64,000 nt of DNA from Enterococcus crotali. Its GTDB lineage: Bacteria; Bacillota; Bacilli; Lactobacillales; Enterococcaceae. Shown here piece after piece: positions 1 to 11,099 of this stretch; positions within the stretch are counted from its first letter, which is position 1; each line of letters opens with the position of its first letter. Position numbers and translations under genes: made by a program. The notes under the pieces are model-generated. The model saw nothing but the letters and a program-made list of their open reading frames with translations, did no database searches and was not told the DNA's origin. Location: positions 468,820-532,819 of the forward strand of contig NZ_AYPQ01000001.1 of the NCBI RefSeq assembly GCF_000633635.1, given 5' to 3'.

Positions 1-566
1 GCTATAAAGCAATTAAAGTTTCCGATGTAAAACCGGGACAATGGGTTGCTATCTATGGTATTGGAGGCTTAGGTAATTTAGCGATCCAGTATGCTAAAAA
101 TGTTTTCAATGCAAAAGTAATTGCGATCGATATCAATGATGATAAGTTAGAATTTGCAAAAGAATTAGGAGCTGATTTAGTTTGTAACCCACTAACAGAT
201 GGGGATGCAGGAGCATGGATTCAAGAAAAAGTCGGCGGTGCACATGCAGCAGTAGTTACAGCTGTCTCAAAAGTAGCGTTTAATCAAGCAGTCGATTCTG
301 TAAGAGCTGCTGGAAAAGTTGTTGCTGTGGGATTACCACCAGAAACAATGGACTTAGCAATCGTCAAAACAGTATTAGATGGTATTCAAATCGTAGGTTC
401 ATTAGTAGGGACTCGTAAAGACCTGGAAGAAGCCTTCCAATTCGGTGCAGAAGGGAAAGTAGTACCAGTTGTAGAAACACGTTGTCTACACGAAGTAAAT
501 GATATTTTTGAAGAAATGGAACAAGGAAAAATCAAGGGCAGAATGGTTGTTGATTTGAAGAAATAA
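1..566 (+). CDS. adhP: Zinc-dependent alcohol dehydrogenase, C-terminal part (cut by window start)
   Basis: The reading frame is open from base 3 to the stop at 564-566, so the start lies outside the window. About 187 residues are visible, covering the NAD-binding Rossmann half of a medium-chain alcohol dehydrogenase. The nucleotide-binding glycine motif GIGGLG is at about visible residue 19. It is followed by the acidic residue ending the second strand ([11 protein letters not shown]), which selects NAD over NADP, and the C-terminal segment GRMVVDLKK. The family oxidises primary alcohols or reduces acetaldehyde during fermentation. The catalytic zinc ligands would be in the missing N-terminal half. 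Similarity to the propanol-preferring AdhP/AdhA subgroup is from memory; the family is secure and the symbol less so. A terminator follows. Confidence 0.85.
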   Translation, partial: YKAIKVSDVKPGQWVAIYGIGGLGNLAIQYAKNVFNAKVIAIDINDDKLEFAKELGADLVCNPLTDGDAGAWIQEKVGGAHAAVVTAVSKVAFNQAVDSVRAAGKVVAVGLPPETMDLAIVKTVLDGIQIVGSLVGTRKDLEEAFQFGAEGKVVPVVETRCLHEVNDIFEEMEQGKIKGRMVVDLKK

Positions 567-599
567 AATAATTACAAATTAAAAAATAACACAAAAAGC

Positions 600-652
600 A
601 AAGCCCCTTAAAGAATGAGTTGAAGTTCTACTTTTTAAGGGTCTTTTTTTAT
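600..652 (+). terminator. Rho-independent terminator after alcohol dehydrogenase gene
   Basis: CCCTTAAA (605-612) pairs with TTTAAGGG (634-641) and is followed by an eight-base T run. It lies about 35 bases after the stop codon. Confidence 0.75.
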
Positions 653-939
653 ACAATAAAATCTTCGTCTAGGGACTTTAATAGCATCTTAAAATAGATT
701 CTGTTACTATTAATAATAGAATTTCTATAAAACAAAATAGCTGCGACCTATTGTCAGGTTTAAATTTACGCAAAGATCACGTTTCTTTTTCTTATGCTGT
801 AAAAATAATGAGATTTCTGTCCATTTCCATTTGTTAAAAATTAAAAAAAATTTTAAACAGAGGATTTTCAGAAAATTTCTGTTAATAATCAGACAAATTA
901 TGCTATAATTACATAATTAAGATGGGAGGTTTAGTGCAA
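653..939. other. Intergenic region before ylaN
   Basis: This AT-rich stretch has no ORF with a convincing ribosome binding site. The only signal I can support is an extended -10-like TATAAT at 904-909, preceded by TG-like sequence (tgctataat), about 30 bases before the ylaN start. The -35 is poor (CTGTTA at 879-884, with a 19-base spacer). A GGGAGG ribosome binding site is at 924-929. Confidence 0.45.
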
Positions 940-1242
940 ATGGAATCCATTTCAAAAGATTTTGCCGTTCAGCTGTTAAACGATGATGCACAAAGGATCT
1001 TGAAGTTGATCCGTAATCAAAAAAATAGCCTATGTATTTCCCAATGTAAGGCCTTTGAGGAAGTCGTAGATACACAAATGTATGGTTTCTCTCGTCAAGT
1101 GACATATGCCATCCGATTAGGTATTTTAAGTTCAAAACAAGGACATCAATTGCTAAGTGATTTAGAAAAAGAGCTTAACCAATTATATAGTGACGTTTAT
1201 GAGGAAAGACAAGAAAAAAAAGAGATTGGCAAGGAGGTTTAA
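940..1242 (+). CDS. ylaN: YlaN family (UPF0358) protein, Fur-associated iron homeostasis factor
   Basis: A small soluble protein of 100 residues, the usual family length. Recognisable family features are the helix KILKLI-like segment (AQRILKLIRNQ), the block FEEVVDTQMYGFSRQ and a charged C-terminal helix. I chose the ATG at 940 because it sits 10 bases after GGGAGG and gives the family N-terminus; an upstream in-frame ATG at 922 would place the ribosome binding site inside the gene. Homologues in Bacillus and Staphylococcus bind Fur and matter under iron limitation; that role is established knowledge, not visible here. The gene ends inside the ribosome binding site of ftsW, so the two are probably co-transcribed, as in Bacillus and Listeria. 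Confidence 0.9.
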   Translation: MESISKDFAVQLLNDDAQRILKLIRNQKNSLCISQCKAFEEVVDTQMYGFSRQVTYAIRLGILSSKQGHQLLSDLEKELNQLYSDVYEERQEKKEIGKEV

Positions 1243-1245
1243 ACT

Positions 1246-2436
1246 TTGCCGAACAAGATAAAAAAGAGGCATCTGTTAGATTATAGTATTTTAATCCCGT
1301 ACTTAGTCCTTAGTGCAGTGGGATTGATTATGGTTTATAGTTCAACATCCTCTTTGTTAGTTTCACAAGGAAAGCCACCTACAGGGATGGTTGTCACCCA
1401 ATTACAATTTTGGCTACTAAGCTTGATCGCAATGTTTTTTATTTATAAGATGAAAACCACTGTGTTTCAAATCAAAGGATTTATTATGTTTGCAATCGTA
1501 GTCATTTCTGTATTGCTTCTAGCTGTTCGTTTTACAAAGTTAGGCGCTGAAATCAATGGTGCCAAAGGCTGGATTCAAATTGGTACATTTTCAATGCAGC
1601 CTGCTGAATATCTAAAGATCATGGTGATTTGGTATCTAGCCTATATTTTAGGGCGGAGACAGAAATACATCGATAAAGAATTTAAAAAAGCTGTGTTTAG
1701 ACCAATGCTTTTGGTTGGTTTTTTAATTTTCCTTGTAGCAATTCAGCCCGATTTAGGGAACGCTGCAATTTTAACTTTATTGGTCATTATCATGGTTCTT
1801 GCTAGCGGCATAAATTATATGTATACCTATCTGGTCGGTGGTGCTGGGATTCTAGGAAGTATTGCAGTTATTCAAACGTTGCTTTTAACTGGTGGAAGTT
1901 TTATTCCAGACAGATATCAGTATGTTTATCAACGCTTCGCTATCTTTTTAAATCCATTTAAAGATGAACGAAATGCTGGGCATCAGTTAGCGAATTCTTA
2001 TTATGCTATCAATAATGGTGGCTGGTTTGGAAAAGGTCTGGGAAATAGTATTCAGAAAAAAGGTTTTTTACCTGAAGCTCATTCAGATTTTATTTTCGCT
2101 ATTACAATTGAAGAATTAGGGTTATTTGTTGCACTGATTATACTGGCAATCTTGATGTTTATGATTGCTCGGATCATATTAGTGGGTGTACGTTCTAAGA
2201 AACCATTTAATTCGTTGATGTGTATCGGTATTGGTTCAATGCTGTTATTACAAGTATTTATCAATCTTGGCGGGATTACTGGAGTCATCCCTCTAACAGG
2301 TGTAACATTTCCTTTCTTAAGTCAAGGAGGAAACAGTGTATTGATCATTTCAATTGCTGTGGCATTTGTATTGAATATCAGTGCAGATGAGAAAAAGCAA
2401 AAAATGGACCAAGAATACCAATTACTTGGTAATTAA
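1246..2436 (+). CDS. ftsW: Septal peptidoglycan polymerase FtsW (SEDS family)
   Basis: A polytopic membrane protein of 396 residues with about ten hydrophobic segments, the size and shape of SEDS glycosyltransferases that polymerise lipid II at the division septum with a partner class B PBP. Family motifs seen are QPDLGNA near residue 167, HSDFIFAITIEELG near 278 and TGVTFPFLSQGGNS near 352. The start is TTG at 1246, eight bases after AAGGAGG (1231-1237) that overlaps the end of ylaN. SEDS proteins FtsW and RodA are hard to separate by motif; the ylaN/pyc neighbourhood, conserved in Firmicutes, argues for FtsW. No truncation or frameshift is evident. Confidence 0.9.
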   Translation: MPNKIKKRHLLDYSILIPYLVLSAVGLIMVYSSTSSLLVSQGKPPTGMVVTQLQFWLLSLIAMFFIYKMKTTVFQIKGFIMFAIVVISVLLLAVRFTKLGAEINGAKGWIQIGTFSMQPAEYLKIMVIWYLAYILGRRQKYIDKEFKKAVFRPMLLVGFLIFLVAIQPDLGNAAILTLLVIIMVLASGINYMYTYLVGGAGILGSIAVIQTLLLTGGSFIPDRYQYVYQRFAIFLNPFKDERNAGHQLANSYYAINNGGWFGKGLGNSIQKKGFLPEAHSDFIFAITIEELGLFVALIILAILMFMIARIILVGVRSKKPFNSLMCIGIGSMLLLQVFINLGGITGVIPLTGVTFPFLSQGGNSVLIISIAVAFVLNISADEKKQKMDQEYQLLGN

Positions 2437-2469
2437 TAAATAAATGAAGGTTAATAAAAGGCGAAACAG

Positions 2470-2502
2470 AAAAACTTTCTTCTAACTGATAGAAAGTTTT
2501 TG
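2470..2502 (+). terminator. Hairpin between ftsW and pyc, weak terminator or attenuator
   Basis: AAAAACTTTC (2470-2479) pairs exactly with GAAAGTTTTT (2492-2501). The T tract is only the end of the stem, so termination may be partial. Confidence 0.5.
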
Positions 2503-2550
2503 GAGTGAGTAAGTATGTTTTTGCCACATTAAACGGGTAGGAGTGAAAGA

Positions 2551-5500
2551 ATGAAAAAAGTTTTAGTAGCAAATCGTGGAGAAATTGCAATTCGAATTTT
2601 TAGAGCCTGTACAGAGATGCACATCGGGACAGTAGCAATCTATGCAGCAGAAGATGAATATTCTGTTCATCGTTTTAAAGCAGATGAAGCCTATTTAGTT
2701 GGTAAAGGTAAAAAACCGATCGAAGCCTACCTTGATATGGAGGATATTATTCGGATCGCAAAAAAATCTGGTGCGGACGCGATTCATCCAGGTTACGGAT
2801 TTCTTTCTGAAAATTTAGAGTTTGCTCGTCGTTGTGAAGAAGAAGGGCTGATTTTTGTGGGTCCAACACTACACCACTTAGATATTTTTGGCGATAAGAT
2901 CAAAGCCAAAGATGCAGCAGTAGCAGCAGGAATTGCCTCAATACCAGGCACTGACGGACCTGTAGCTACAGTTGAAGAGGTTTTAGCGTTTGGCCAAACA
3001 CATGGCTTTCCAATCATGATCAAAGCAGCACTTGGCGGCGGCGGCCGTGGAATGCGAGTTGCTCATGATGAAAAAGAAGCTAGAGAAGGCTATGAACGAG
3101 CGAAAAGTGAAGCAAAAGCGGCTTTTGGTTCTGATGAAGTCTATGTAGAAAAGTATATTTCTAACCCTAAACATATTGAGGTTCAAATCCTTGGTGATAA
3201 ACATGGCAATGTCATTCATTTATTTGAACGTGATTGCTCCGTTCAGCGTCGTCATCAAAAAGTCGTAGAGGTAGCGCCTTGTGTTTCGATGAATGAAGCT
3301 AAGCGAAAAGAGATTTGTGATGCGGCAGTCCAATTAATGAAACATGTTGGGTATGTCAATGCTGGAACAGTTGAATTTTTGGTTGAGGGGGATCAATTTT
3401 ATTTCATCGAAGTTAATCCTCGTGTTCAAGTTGAACATACGATTACTGAGATGATCACAGATATTGATATTGTAGTTTCTCAGCTTCAAATTGCTCAGGG
3501 ACTTGATTTGCATAAAGATATGAAGATTCCACAACAAGAGCAAATCACTTTAAATGGTGCTGCGATCCAATGTCGTATTACTACAGAAGACCCGTTGAAT
3601 CATTTTATGCCAGATACTGGGAAAATCGATACCTATCGTTCACCAGGTGGTTTTGGAGTTCGGCTTGATGTTGGAAATGCTTATTCAGGCGCTGTAGTTA
3701 CGCCATATTTTGATTCATTACTAGTGAAGGTTTGTACTCATGGCTTCACTTTTGAAAAAGCAATTCAAAAAATGGAACGTTGCCTAAGAGAATTTAGAAT
3801 TCGTGGTGTCAAAACTAATATCCCGTTCTTACACAAAGTGATTGCTCATCCAGAATTTAAATCAGGTGAAGCAAAAACAACTTTTATCGATAACACACCG
3901 CAATTATTTGAATTTCCAAAATTAAGAGACCGTGGCAATAAAACGATGAAATATATCGGTGAAGTAACTGTGAATGGTTTTCCAGGAATTGAAAAATCTA
4001 CGAAAAAATACTTTGATGCACCGCGGATTCCAACGGATCTGGAATTACGAAGTGATTATGTGACTGCTAAAAATGTTTTAGATGATGCGGGCGCACAAGG
4101 TGTTGTTGACTGGATCAAAAAACAAGAGAATGTTTTATTGACTGATACAACTTTCCGTGATGCGCATCAAAGTTTACTGGCAACTCGTGTAAGAACACAA
4201 GATTTCAAAGAAATTGCACGCTTGACAGGTGAAGGACTGCCGGAGCTATTTTCTAGTGAGATGTGGGGCGGTGCAACATTTGATGTTGCTTATCGTTTCT
4301 TAAATGAAGATCCATGGCAAAGACTGCGTAAAATCCGTAAATTAATGCCAAATACATTATTACAAATGTTGTTTAGAGGATCGAATGCTGTCGGCTATCA
4401 AAATTATTCTGATAATGTTATTGAAGAATTCATTCAAGAATCAGCACGACAAGGAATTGATGTTTTCCGTATCTTTGATAGCTTAAATTGGTTACCACAA
4501 ATGGAAAAAAGTATTCAAACAGTCAGAGACACAGGCAAAATTGCAGAAGCTGCTATTTGTTATACAGGGGATATCAATGATCCTTCTAGAGCAAAATACA
4601 ATGTTGAGTATTACAAAAATATGGCCAAAGAACTTGAACAAATGGGTGCGCATATTATTGCAATCAAAGACATGGCTGGTTTATTAAAACCGCAAGCAGC
4701 ATATCGCTTAATTAGTGAGTTAAAAGCTACAACTGATTTACCGATTCACTTGCACACTCATGACACGAGCGGTAACGGTATTATCACGTATTCAGCTGCA
4801 ACTAAAGCTGGAGTTGATATTGTCGATGTGGCAACTAGTGCAATGAGTGGTGCAACAAGTCAGCCTAGTATGAGCAGTTTGTATTATGCTTTAGTTAATG
4901 GTGATCGTACACCTGACGTCAATATCGATAATACGCAAAAAATCAACCATTACTGGGAAGATGTTCGCATGTATTACCAACCATTTGAAAATGGCTTGAA
5001 TGCACCTCAGACAGAAGTCTACATGCATGAAATGCCAGGTGGACAGTATTCTAATTTACAACAACAAGCGAAAGCTGTTGGTTTAGGTCATCAGTGGGAT
5101 GATATCAAAAAAATGTATCATACCGTCAACTTGATGTTTGGGGATATCGTAAAAGTGACGCCTTCTTCAAAGGTTGTAGGAGATATGGCACTGTTCATGG
5201 TTCAAAATAATTTAACAGAAGAAGATATCTACGCTAATGGAGAAGATTTGAGTTTCCCTGAGTCCGTGGTGACATTCTTCCAAGGCGATTTAGGTCAACC
5301 AGTAGGGGGATTTCCTAAAGATCTACAAAGAATTATTTTGAAAGGACGTCCAGCTTTTACTGAAAGACCAGGAAGTTTGGCAGCGCCTGTAAATTTTGAT
5401 AAAGTAAAAACAGAATTGGCTGAAAAGATCGGCTATGAACCAAAATTAGAAGAGATCTTGAGTTATTTGATGTATCCTCAAGTATTCTTGGATTATCGTA

Positions 5501-5979
5501 CCTCTTATCAAAATTTTGGTGATGTGACCTTATTGGATACGCCAACGTTCTTCCAAGGAATTCGTCAAGGAGAATCTGTAGAGGTTCAAATTGAAAAAGG
5601 TAAGACATTGATCATTCGTTTAGATGAAATTGGTGATCCTGATATTGAAGGCAATAGAGTGTTGTTCTTCAATTTAAACGGCCAACGCCGTGAAGTAGTG
5701 ATCAAAGATACTTCTATCAAATCGTCTGTTCAAGCAAAACGAAAAGCAGAACCAACCAATAAAGAGCAAATTGGCGCAACAATGTCAGGCTCTGTTCTCC
5801 AAGTTTTAGTGAATAAAGGAGATAAAGTTAAAAAAGGAGATGCTTTGTTAGTAACAGAAGCGATGAAGATGGAAACAACGATCGAAGCGCGTTTTGACGG
5901 TATTGTTGAACATATTTACGTTTTTGAAGAGGAACCGATCAGCTCTGGTGATCTATTAATAGAAGTAAAAGAAAATTAA
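2551..5979 (+). CDS. pyc: Pyruvate carboxylase
   Basis: A full-length biotin enzyme of 1142 residues that makes oxaloacetate from pyruvate, bicarbonate and ATP, the main anaplerotic step. Order of domains: biotin carboxylase with ATP-grasp (glycine loop GGGGRGMR near residue 162; FIEVNPRVQVEHT near 285), carboxyltransferase beginning LLTDTTFRDAHQS near 528, and a C-terminal biotinyl domain with EAMKMET, where the biotinylated lysine is Lys1106. Ribosome binding site GTAGGAGTG precedes the ATG at 2551. Length and motif order match single-chain pyruvate carboxylases of Firmicutes. The gene lies directly after ftsW and before ylbC, the usual neighbourhood in Listeria and enterococci. Confidence 0.97.
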   Translation: MKKVLVANRGEIAIRIFRACTEMHIGTVAIYAAEDEYSVHRFKADEAYLVGKGKKPIEAYLDMEDIIRIAKKSGADAIHPGYGFLSENLEFARRCEEEGLIFVGPTLHHLDIFGDKIKAKDAAVAAGIASIPGTDGPVATVEEVLAFGQTHGFPIMIKAALGGGGRGMRVAHDEKEAREGYERAKSEAKAAFGSDEVYVEKYISNPKHIEVQILGDKHGNVIHLFERDCSVQRRHQKVVEVAPCVSMNEAKRKEICDAAVQLMKHVGYVNAGTVEFLVEGDQFYFIEVNPRVQVEHTITEMITDIDIVVSQLQIAQGLDLHKDMKIPQQEQITLNGAAIQCRITTEDPLNHFMPDTGKIDTYRSPGGFGVRLDVGNAYSGAVVTPYFDSLLVKVCTHGFTFEKAIQKMERCLREFRIRGVKTNIPFLHKVIAHPEFKSGEAKTTFIDNTPQLFEFPKLRDRGNKTMKYIGEVTVNGFPGIEKSTKKYFDAPRIPTDLELRSDYVTAKNVLDDAGAQGVVDWIKKQENVLLTDTTFRDAHQSLLATRVRTQDFKEIARLTGEGLPELFSSEMWGGATFDVAYRFLNEDPWQRLRKIRKLMPNTLLQMLFRGSNAVGYQNYSDNVIEEFIQESARQGIDVFRIFDSLNWLPQMEKSIQTVRDTGKIAEAAICYTGDINDPSRAKYNVEYYKNMAKELEQMGAHIIAIKDMAGLLKPQAAYRLISELKATTDLPIHLHTHDTSGNGIITYSAATKAGVDIVDVATSAMSGATSQPSMSSLYYALVNGDRTPDVNIDNTQKINHYWEDVRMYYQPFENGLNAPQTEVYMHEMPGGQYSNLQQQAKAVGLGHQWDDIKKMYHTVNLMFGDIVKVTPSSKVVGDMALFMVQNNLTEEDIYANGEDLSFPESVVTFFQGDLGQPVGGFPKDLQRIILKGRPAFTERPGSLAAPVNFDKVKTELAEKIGYEPKLEEILSYLMYPQVFLDYRTSYQNFGDVTLLDTPTFFQGIRQGESVEVQIEKGKTLIIRLDEIGDPDIEGNRVLFFNLNGQRREVVIKDTSIKSSVQAKRKAEPTNKEQIGATMSGSVLQVLVNKGDKVKKGDALLVTEAMKMETTIEARFDGIVEHIYVFEEEPISSGDLLIEVKEN

Positions 5980-5998
5980 ACGAAAAGTGGGGAAAGAG

Positions 5999-7120
5999 AT
6001 GAAACGATTTTTAGCTTTCTTAGGCGTTTTCTTTGTAGTCCTGATTGGCGGCTATTTACAGCCAGTCTTTTTTCCCACTGACAGAATGCCGCAAGAAGCA
6101 GATAGTGGGAAACAACTTGTTTCCCATACTGCTTTACCCTATGAAGAAATTAAAACTTCAGGTTATGCAACCTACATAGGTGAAAAAACAGATGATTTCA
6201 TAACTGAATTTGGAGAGCCTAGTGAAAAATTGAAAACCGCTATGGATTATGAACTATGGATCTACGGCGAAAAGGATACAGACTATCTAGAAGTTAATAT
6301 ACAAGATAATAAGATTTCCGCAATCAAAGCGTTCAACGATTCAAAAAAAACAGCACCATTTTCAACGGGCATGGAGTTATCCGATGTTTCTGAATTAATG
6401 ACTATTTACTCAAACTTTGCATTTACATATAAAGAAAATAACTATAATATTGAATTAATGGAAGAAGATATGAATTATCGTCCGCTTGTTGCATTCGATA
6501 ATAAGACGTTTGCAATTTTATTTTTCAATCATGGCACTGGGAAACTAGCTGCTGTTACTTACTTAGATAAGAAAACATTATTGACATTGATGCCCTATCA
6601 ATTGCTTGAAGGTGAAGCCATTCCATTGCCTATAACCGAACAAACAGTAGGGTTTGATGCTGTTAAAAGTAACCAAGTGATTCGAGTAATCAATTTATTG
6701 AAGCTAAAAGAAGGTCTGCCTATTTATCGGGCGAATACTGAAAGCCAAAAAAATGCTCAAAAACTATTTGAAACACTAGCTAACAATCAAAAAGCAATTC
6801 TTTCACCAGAAAGAGCAGAGGCATGGCAATTTAGTAAAGAGGAAATGACTTCAGAGGCGCTCTTTACATTGACAAATGATGAGTATCAAAAGTTGCTTAA
6901 AAATGGACAAGTGGATAAAAAAAAGGCGACAGGCATGTATATAGAACCAGTTTATGATCCAAGTTTTACCGTGCTATCATGGTTTTCTGATTCATTGTAT
7001 TATTCCCGCTTTGCACATCAAGACAAGGAAAACATCGGCGTTGCATTCTCTAAAGCAAGTATGTTAGTCTTATTACAAGAAACTGAAAAAGAAATATCTC
7101 AAACAGAGGAAAGTGAATAA
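5999..7120 (+). CDS. ylbC: YlbC-like CAP-domain-associated membrane or secreted protein
   Basis: From the ATG at 5999 (after GGGGAAAG) the product has 373 residues. It starts with a positively charged end and a hydrophobic signal anchor (about residues 5-22), so most of the chain should lie outside the membrane. Residues from about 50 contain a CAP-associated N-terminal repeat (TYIGEKTDDFITEFGEPSEK and a second related block). The last 140 residues, starting RVINLLKLKEGL, resemble a CAP/SCP domain. The resemblance to Bacillus YlbC rests partly on its place just before ylbF. Function is unknown in the family. An earlier GTG at 5987 is in frame but would sit on the ribosome binding site. Confidence 0.75.
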   Translation: MKRFLAFLGVFFVVLIGGYLQPVFFPTDRMPQEADSGKQLVSHTALPYEEIKTSGYATYIGEKTDDFITEFGEPSEKLKTAMDYELWIYGEKDTDYLEVNIQDNKISAIKAFNDSKKTAPFSTGMELSDVSELMTIYSNFAFTYKENNYNIELMEEDMNYRPLVAFDNKTFAILFFNHGTGKLAAVTYLDKKTLLTLMPYQLLEGEAIPLPITEQTVGFDAVKSNQVIRVINLLKLKEGLPIYRANTESQKNAQKLFETLANNQKAILSPERAEAWQFSKEEMTSEALFTLTNDEYQKLLKNGQVDKKKATGMYIEPVYDPSFTVLSWFSDSLYYSRFAHQDKENIGVAFSKASMLVLLQETEKEISQTEESE

Positions 7121-7122
7121 GT

Positions 7123-7554
7123 ATGATAGTGACAGAGAAACTTTTTGAAATAGAAGATCAGACAGAAAAACTTGTACAAGCAATTTTGGCAAGTGACAGT
7201 ATTGTCTCTTATAAAATAAATCGCCAATCAATGTATAACTCAAAAGATGTTCAGGAAAAGCAAAAAACTTTTTTAGATGCGAAAGATTCCTTTGAGCGAA
7301 TCGAGGCCTATGGAAACCATGCGCCAGATTTTCGCACAAAACAACGAGCAGTGCGTCAAGCTAAGCGAGCATTAGATGTAAGTGAAGAAGTAGCTGAGTT
7401 TCGTTTTTCTGAAACAGAGGTTCAAACGATCTTAGATTTAGTAGGGATGGCAGTAGCTAAGACGATTTCAGATGATATTAAAGTAGATGCTGGAAATCCT
7501 TTCTTTGAAAAAGGGAAACATTCAGGTTGCGGAGGTAGTTGCCATGCAAGTTAA
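7123..7554 (+). CDS. ylbF: YlbF/YmcA family regulator with C-terminal cysteine motif
   Basis: A 143-residue, mostly helical protein of the YlbF/YmcA (RicF/RicA) family. In Bacillus, RicF works with RicA and RicT (YaaT) in a complex that binds Fe-S clusters, affects RNase Y-dependent mRNA processing and promotes competence and biofilm formation. Here the C-terminal tail ends GCGGSCHAS, with Cys136 and Cys140, matching the cysteine tail that in RicF helps ligate an iron-sulphur cluster. The gene starts three bases after ylbC stops and overlaps ylbG. A YmcA paralogue and YaaT are not in this window. The family is secure; the Fe-S role is inferred from the conserved cysteines. Confidence 0.85.
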   Translation: MIVTEKLFEIEDQTEKLVQAILASDSIVSYKINRQSMYNSKDVQEKQKTFLDAKDSFERIEAYGNHAPDFRTKQRAVRQAKRALDVSEEVAEFRFSETEVQTILDLVGMAVAKTISDDIKVDAGNPFFEKGKHSGCGGSCHAS

Positions 7555-7894
7555 TGAGGAAAAAGAATTTATGATCCAAAAGCGCCGTTGCTTGGTTGTT
7601 TGGGTATATAGCTTAAAGCAATTAAAAACGTTAAAACGCTACGGAGCGATTCATTATGTTTCTCGTCGAATGAAGTATGTAGTGATCTACATGAACGAAG
7701 AAGACATTGAAAGCTCGGAAGCTAAGATCAATGGTCTGCATTTTGTTCGTAAAGTAGAACGTTCATACCGTCCAGACGTAGAAATGAACTTCGCTGAAAA
7801 AATTGGGACAAAAGCGGCGTATCAATATGAGAAAGAAGAAGGATTTGAAGTCGAAGAGTTAAGTACCCAGATCCGTTTAGCTGAAAATGTGTAA
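7544..7894 (+). CDS. ylbG: YlbG family (UPF0298) protein
   Basis: A small conserved protein of unknown function. The family signature is seen in RRCLVVWVYSLKQLKTLKRYG followed by HYVSRRMKYVVIYM. I place the start at ATG 7544, eight bases after GGAGG (7531-7535), which makes the gene overlap the end of ylbF by 11 bases and suggests translational coupling. An alternative ATG at 7571 would give an N-terminus closer to the Bacillus protein but has a poorer ribosome binding site. The product is 116 residues (107 from the second start), soluble and charged at its C-terminus. Only the position next to ylbF hints at a role. Confidence 0.8.
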   Translation: MQVNEEKEFMIQKRRCLVVWVYSLKQLKTLKRYGAIHYVSRRMKYVVIYMNEEDIESSEAKINGLHFVRKVERSYRPDVEMNFAEKIGTKAAYQYEKEEGFEVEELSTQIRLAENV

Positions 7895-7899
7895 AATCT

Positions 7900-7945
7900 A
7901 AGATGAAAAATGTGAACGAATGTCAAACATTTTTCATCTTTTTTC
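7900..7945 (+). terminator. Terminator after ylbG
   Basis: AAGATGAAAAATG (7900-7912) pairs exactly over 13 bases with CATTTTTCATCTT (7928-7940) and is followed by a T run. It separates ylbC-ylbF-ylbG from rsmD. Confidence 0.85.
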
Positions 7946-8002
7946 TGTATACTTGGTATACTATGAATGATATAGAAACAAGATGTAAAGGAGCGTTAAA
8001 AG

Positions 8003-10112
<2,110 letters not shown>

Positions 10113-10150
10113 GAAATTTTTATGTGGAATGGACCTACAGCTGTTCCCAT

Positions 10151-10215
10151 CGTTTATTCGGATTTAGAGCCCTAGACAAAACTGATTTCTAGTTTTGTCT
10201 AGGGCTCCTTTTTAC
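10151..10215 (+). terminator. Strong palindromic terminator carrying a dispersed repeat motif (copy A)
   Basis: A perfect 17-base stem, GAGCCCTAGACAAAACT (10167-10183) with its complement at 10191-10207, is followed by CCTTTTT. The lead-in CGTTTATTCGGATTTAGAG recurs near 32426 and 44875 and in weaker form near 20011 and 60995. It lies between convergent genes and can serve both strands. Confidence 0.85.
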
Positions 10216-10230
10216 TTTGTGCATATCCAA

Positions 10231-10470
10231 TTATAAAAAATGAAGAATAAGCGTTTGGATGACCGAGGCAGTTGAAAAGTCGAAAAGATGTTTAAAAGGT
10301 CCTATATGGAAAAATCCACCTAAAGCAAAGAGCGCTAAAGCAACTATCGCAAGAATGTTAAAAAAGTAAAATGTTAATCTATAAGCTAAAACAGGGTTGT
10401 TGACGATTCTGTCAAATGTTCGTTTGCGGTAAATTTTGTCGTAACAAAAATCTCTTTTAGTCCAGGAATG
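10231..10470 (-). other. Displaced C-terminal membrane segment of the PH-domain gene
   Basis: On the minus strand an open frame of 80 codons runs from 10470 to the stop at 10231, in the -1 frame relative to the PH-domain gene and overlapping its 3' end. It reads as protein: IYRKRTFDRIVNNPVLAYRL, then a hydrophobic stretch TFYFFNILAIVALALFALGG and an amphipathic tail. There is no ATG, GTG or TTG start in the frame. Adding one base in the AAAATTT run near 10432-10438 would join it to the PH domain as VTTKIYRKRTF, giving a 272-residue protein with a membrane tail. It could instead be a separate small gene with a rare ATT start. Confidence 0.5.
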
Positions 10471-11048
10471 TCAGACAATTGTCGTTTTAAAATGTCAGCG
10501 TCCCGTTGGCCTAGCATTTCTGAAAAAATATGGTTTTCTGATTCGAAGTCAAAAGTATAGCTGAAAAGAGCCACCCGTTTAGGCGGGAAAGAGTCATCCC
10601 AGTCAAAGTAACTTGTTTTATTTTCTTTCAGGGTGATTGCCTTGATCGTCGTATAAGGATAGCTGAAAAAAGTCTTTTGATCTAAAAATTCAATGATCGT
10701 AGTAAAAATCATTCGTTGATCAGTGAAAATAAGCAGACGATTTCCCCTAAGATCATTAAAATCTTTCACATAAGCTTTGGCTTCCTCTGATTCGGGGTGA
10801 TACATACCTAGTAATCCAAGTCCCACAGCAGAGACATTTTGCCCGTCATTTGTCATAGGGAGATAAGCTTGAATGGTTTCATCTTCTTCTAAATAAGGTT
10901 TGATTTTCTCTATAAAATCTTGTAAAAAAATATACATTTTTGTTTGATTGAATAATTTTTTCTTTTGCTGTGCATTTAGTTCTTTTTTTGAGTCGGCGCG
11001 TATTTCATTATTTAATTGGTTAATCACAATTTTAAATGGGTTGATCAT
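10386..11048 (-). CDS. Bacterial PH-domain (YokE-like) protein, probably truncated by a frameshift
   Basis: The frame as written gives 220 residues. The middle section, RLLIFTDQRMIFTT followed by FFSYPYTTIKAITL, is typical of bacterial pleckstrin-homology-like domains of the YokE/DUF1696 type. Residues 1-60 are a charged helical lead-in (KKELNAQQKKKLFNQ). The C-terminal tail (NEHLTESSTTLF) looks unrelated to any domain, while a better continuation with a membrane segment is in the -1 frame. It lies 51 bases after an ECF-type sigma factor on the same strand, so it may be a target or modulator of that sigma factor. I do not recognise a specific named gene. Confidence 0.7.
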   Translation of the reverse strand: MINPFKIVINQLNNEIRADSKKELNAQQKKKLFNQTKMYIFLQDFIEKIKPYLEEDETIQAYLPMTNDGQNVSAVGLGLLGMYHPESEEAKAYVKDFNDLRGNRLLIFTDQRMIFTTIIEFLDQKTFFSYPYTTIKAITLKENKTSYFDWDDSFPPKRVALFSYTFDFESENHIFSEMLGQRDADILKRQLSDIPGLKEIFVTTKFTANEHLTESSTTLF

Positions 11049-11099
11049 CTTAAATTCCTCCTTGAATTAACAATTGTTCTAGTCTGTAAACATATTTGT

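Noticed and set aside
922-939. Upstream ATG for ylaN at 922
   Set aside because: It would include the ribosome binding site GGGAGG in the coding region; ATG 940 fits family length.
7947-7961. Palindrome GTATACTTGGTATAC before rsmD
   Set aside because: A single short AT-rich palindrome between terminator and gene; no regulator or second copy supports a role.
10231-10470. Slippery site explaining the PH-domain frame change
   Set aside because: The ACA AAA TTT context does not fit the X XXY YYZ pattern in the reading register, so programmed frameshifting is not supported.
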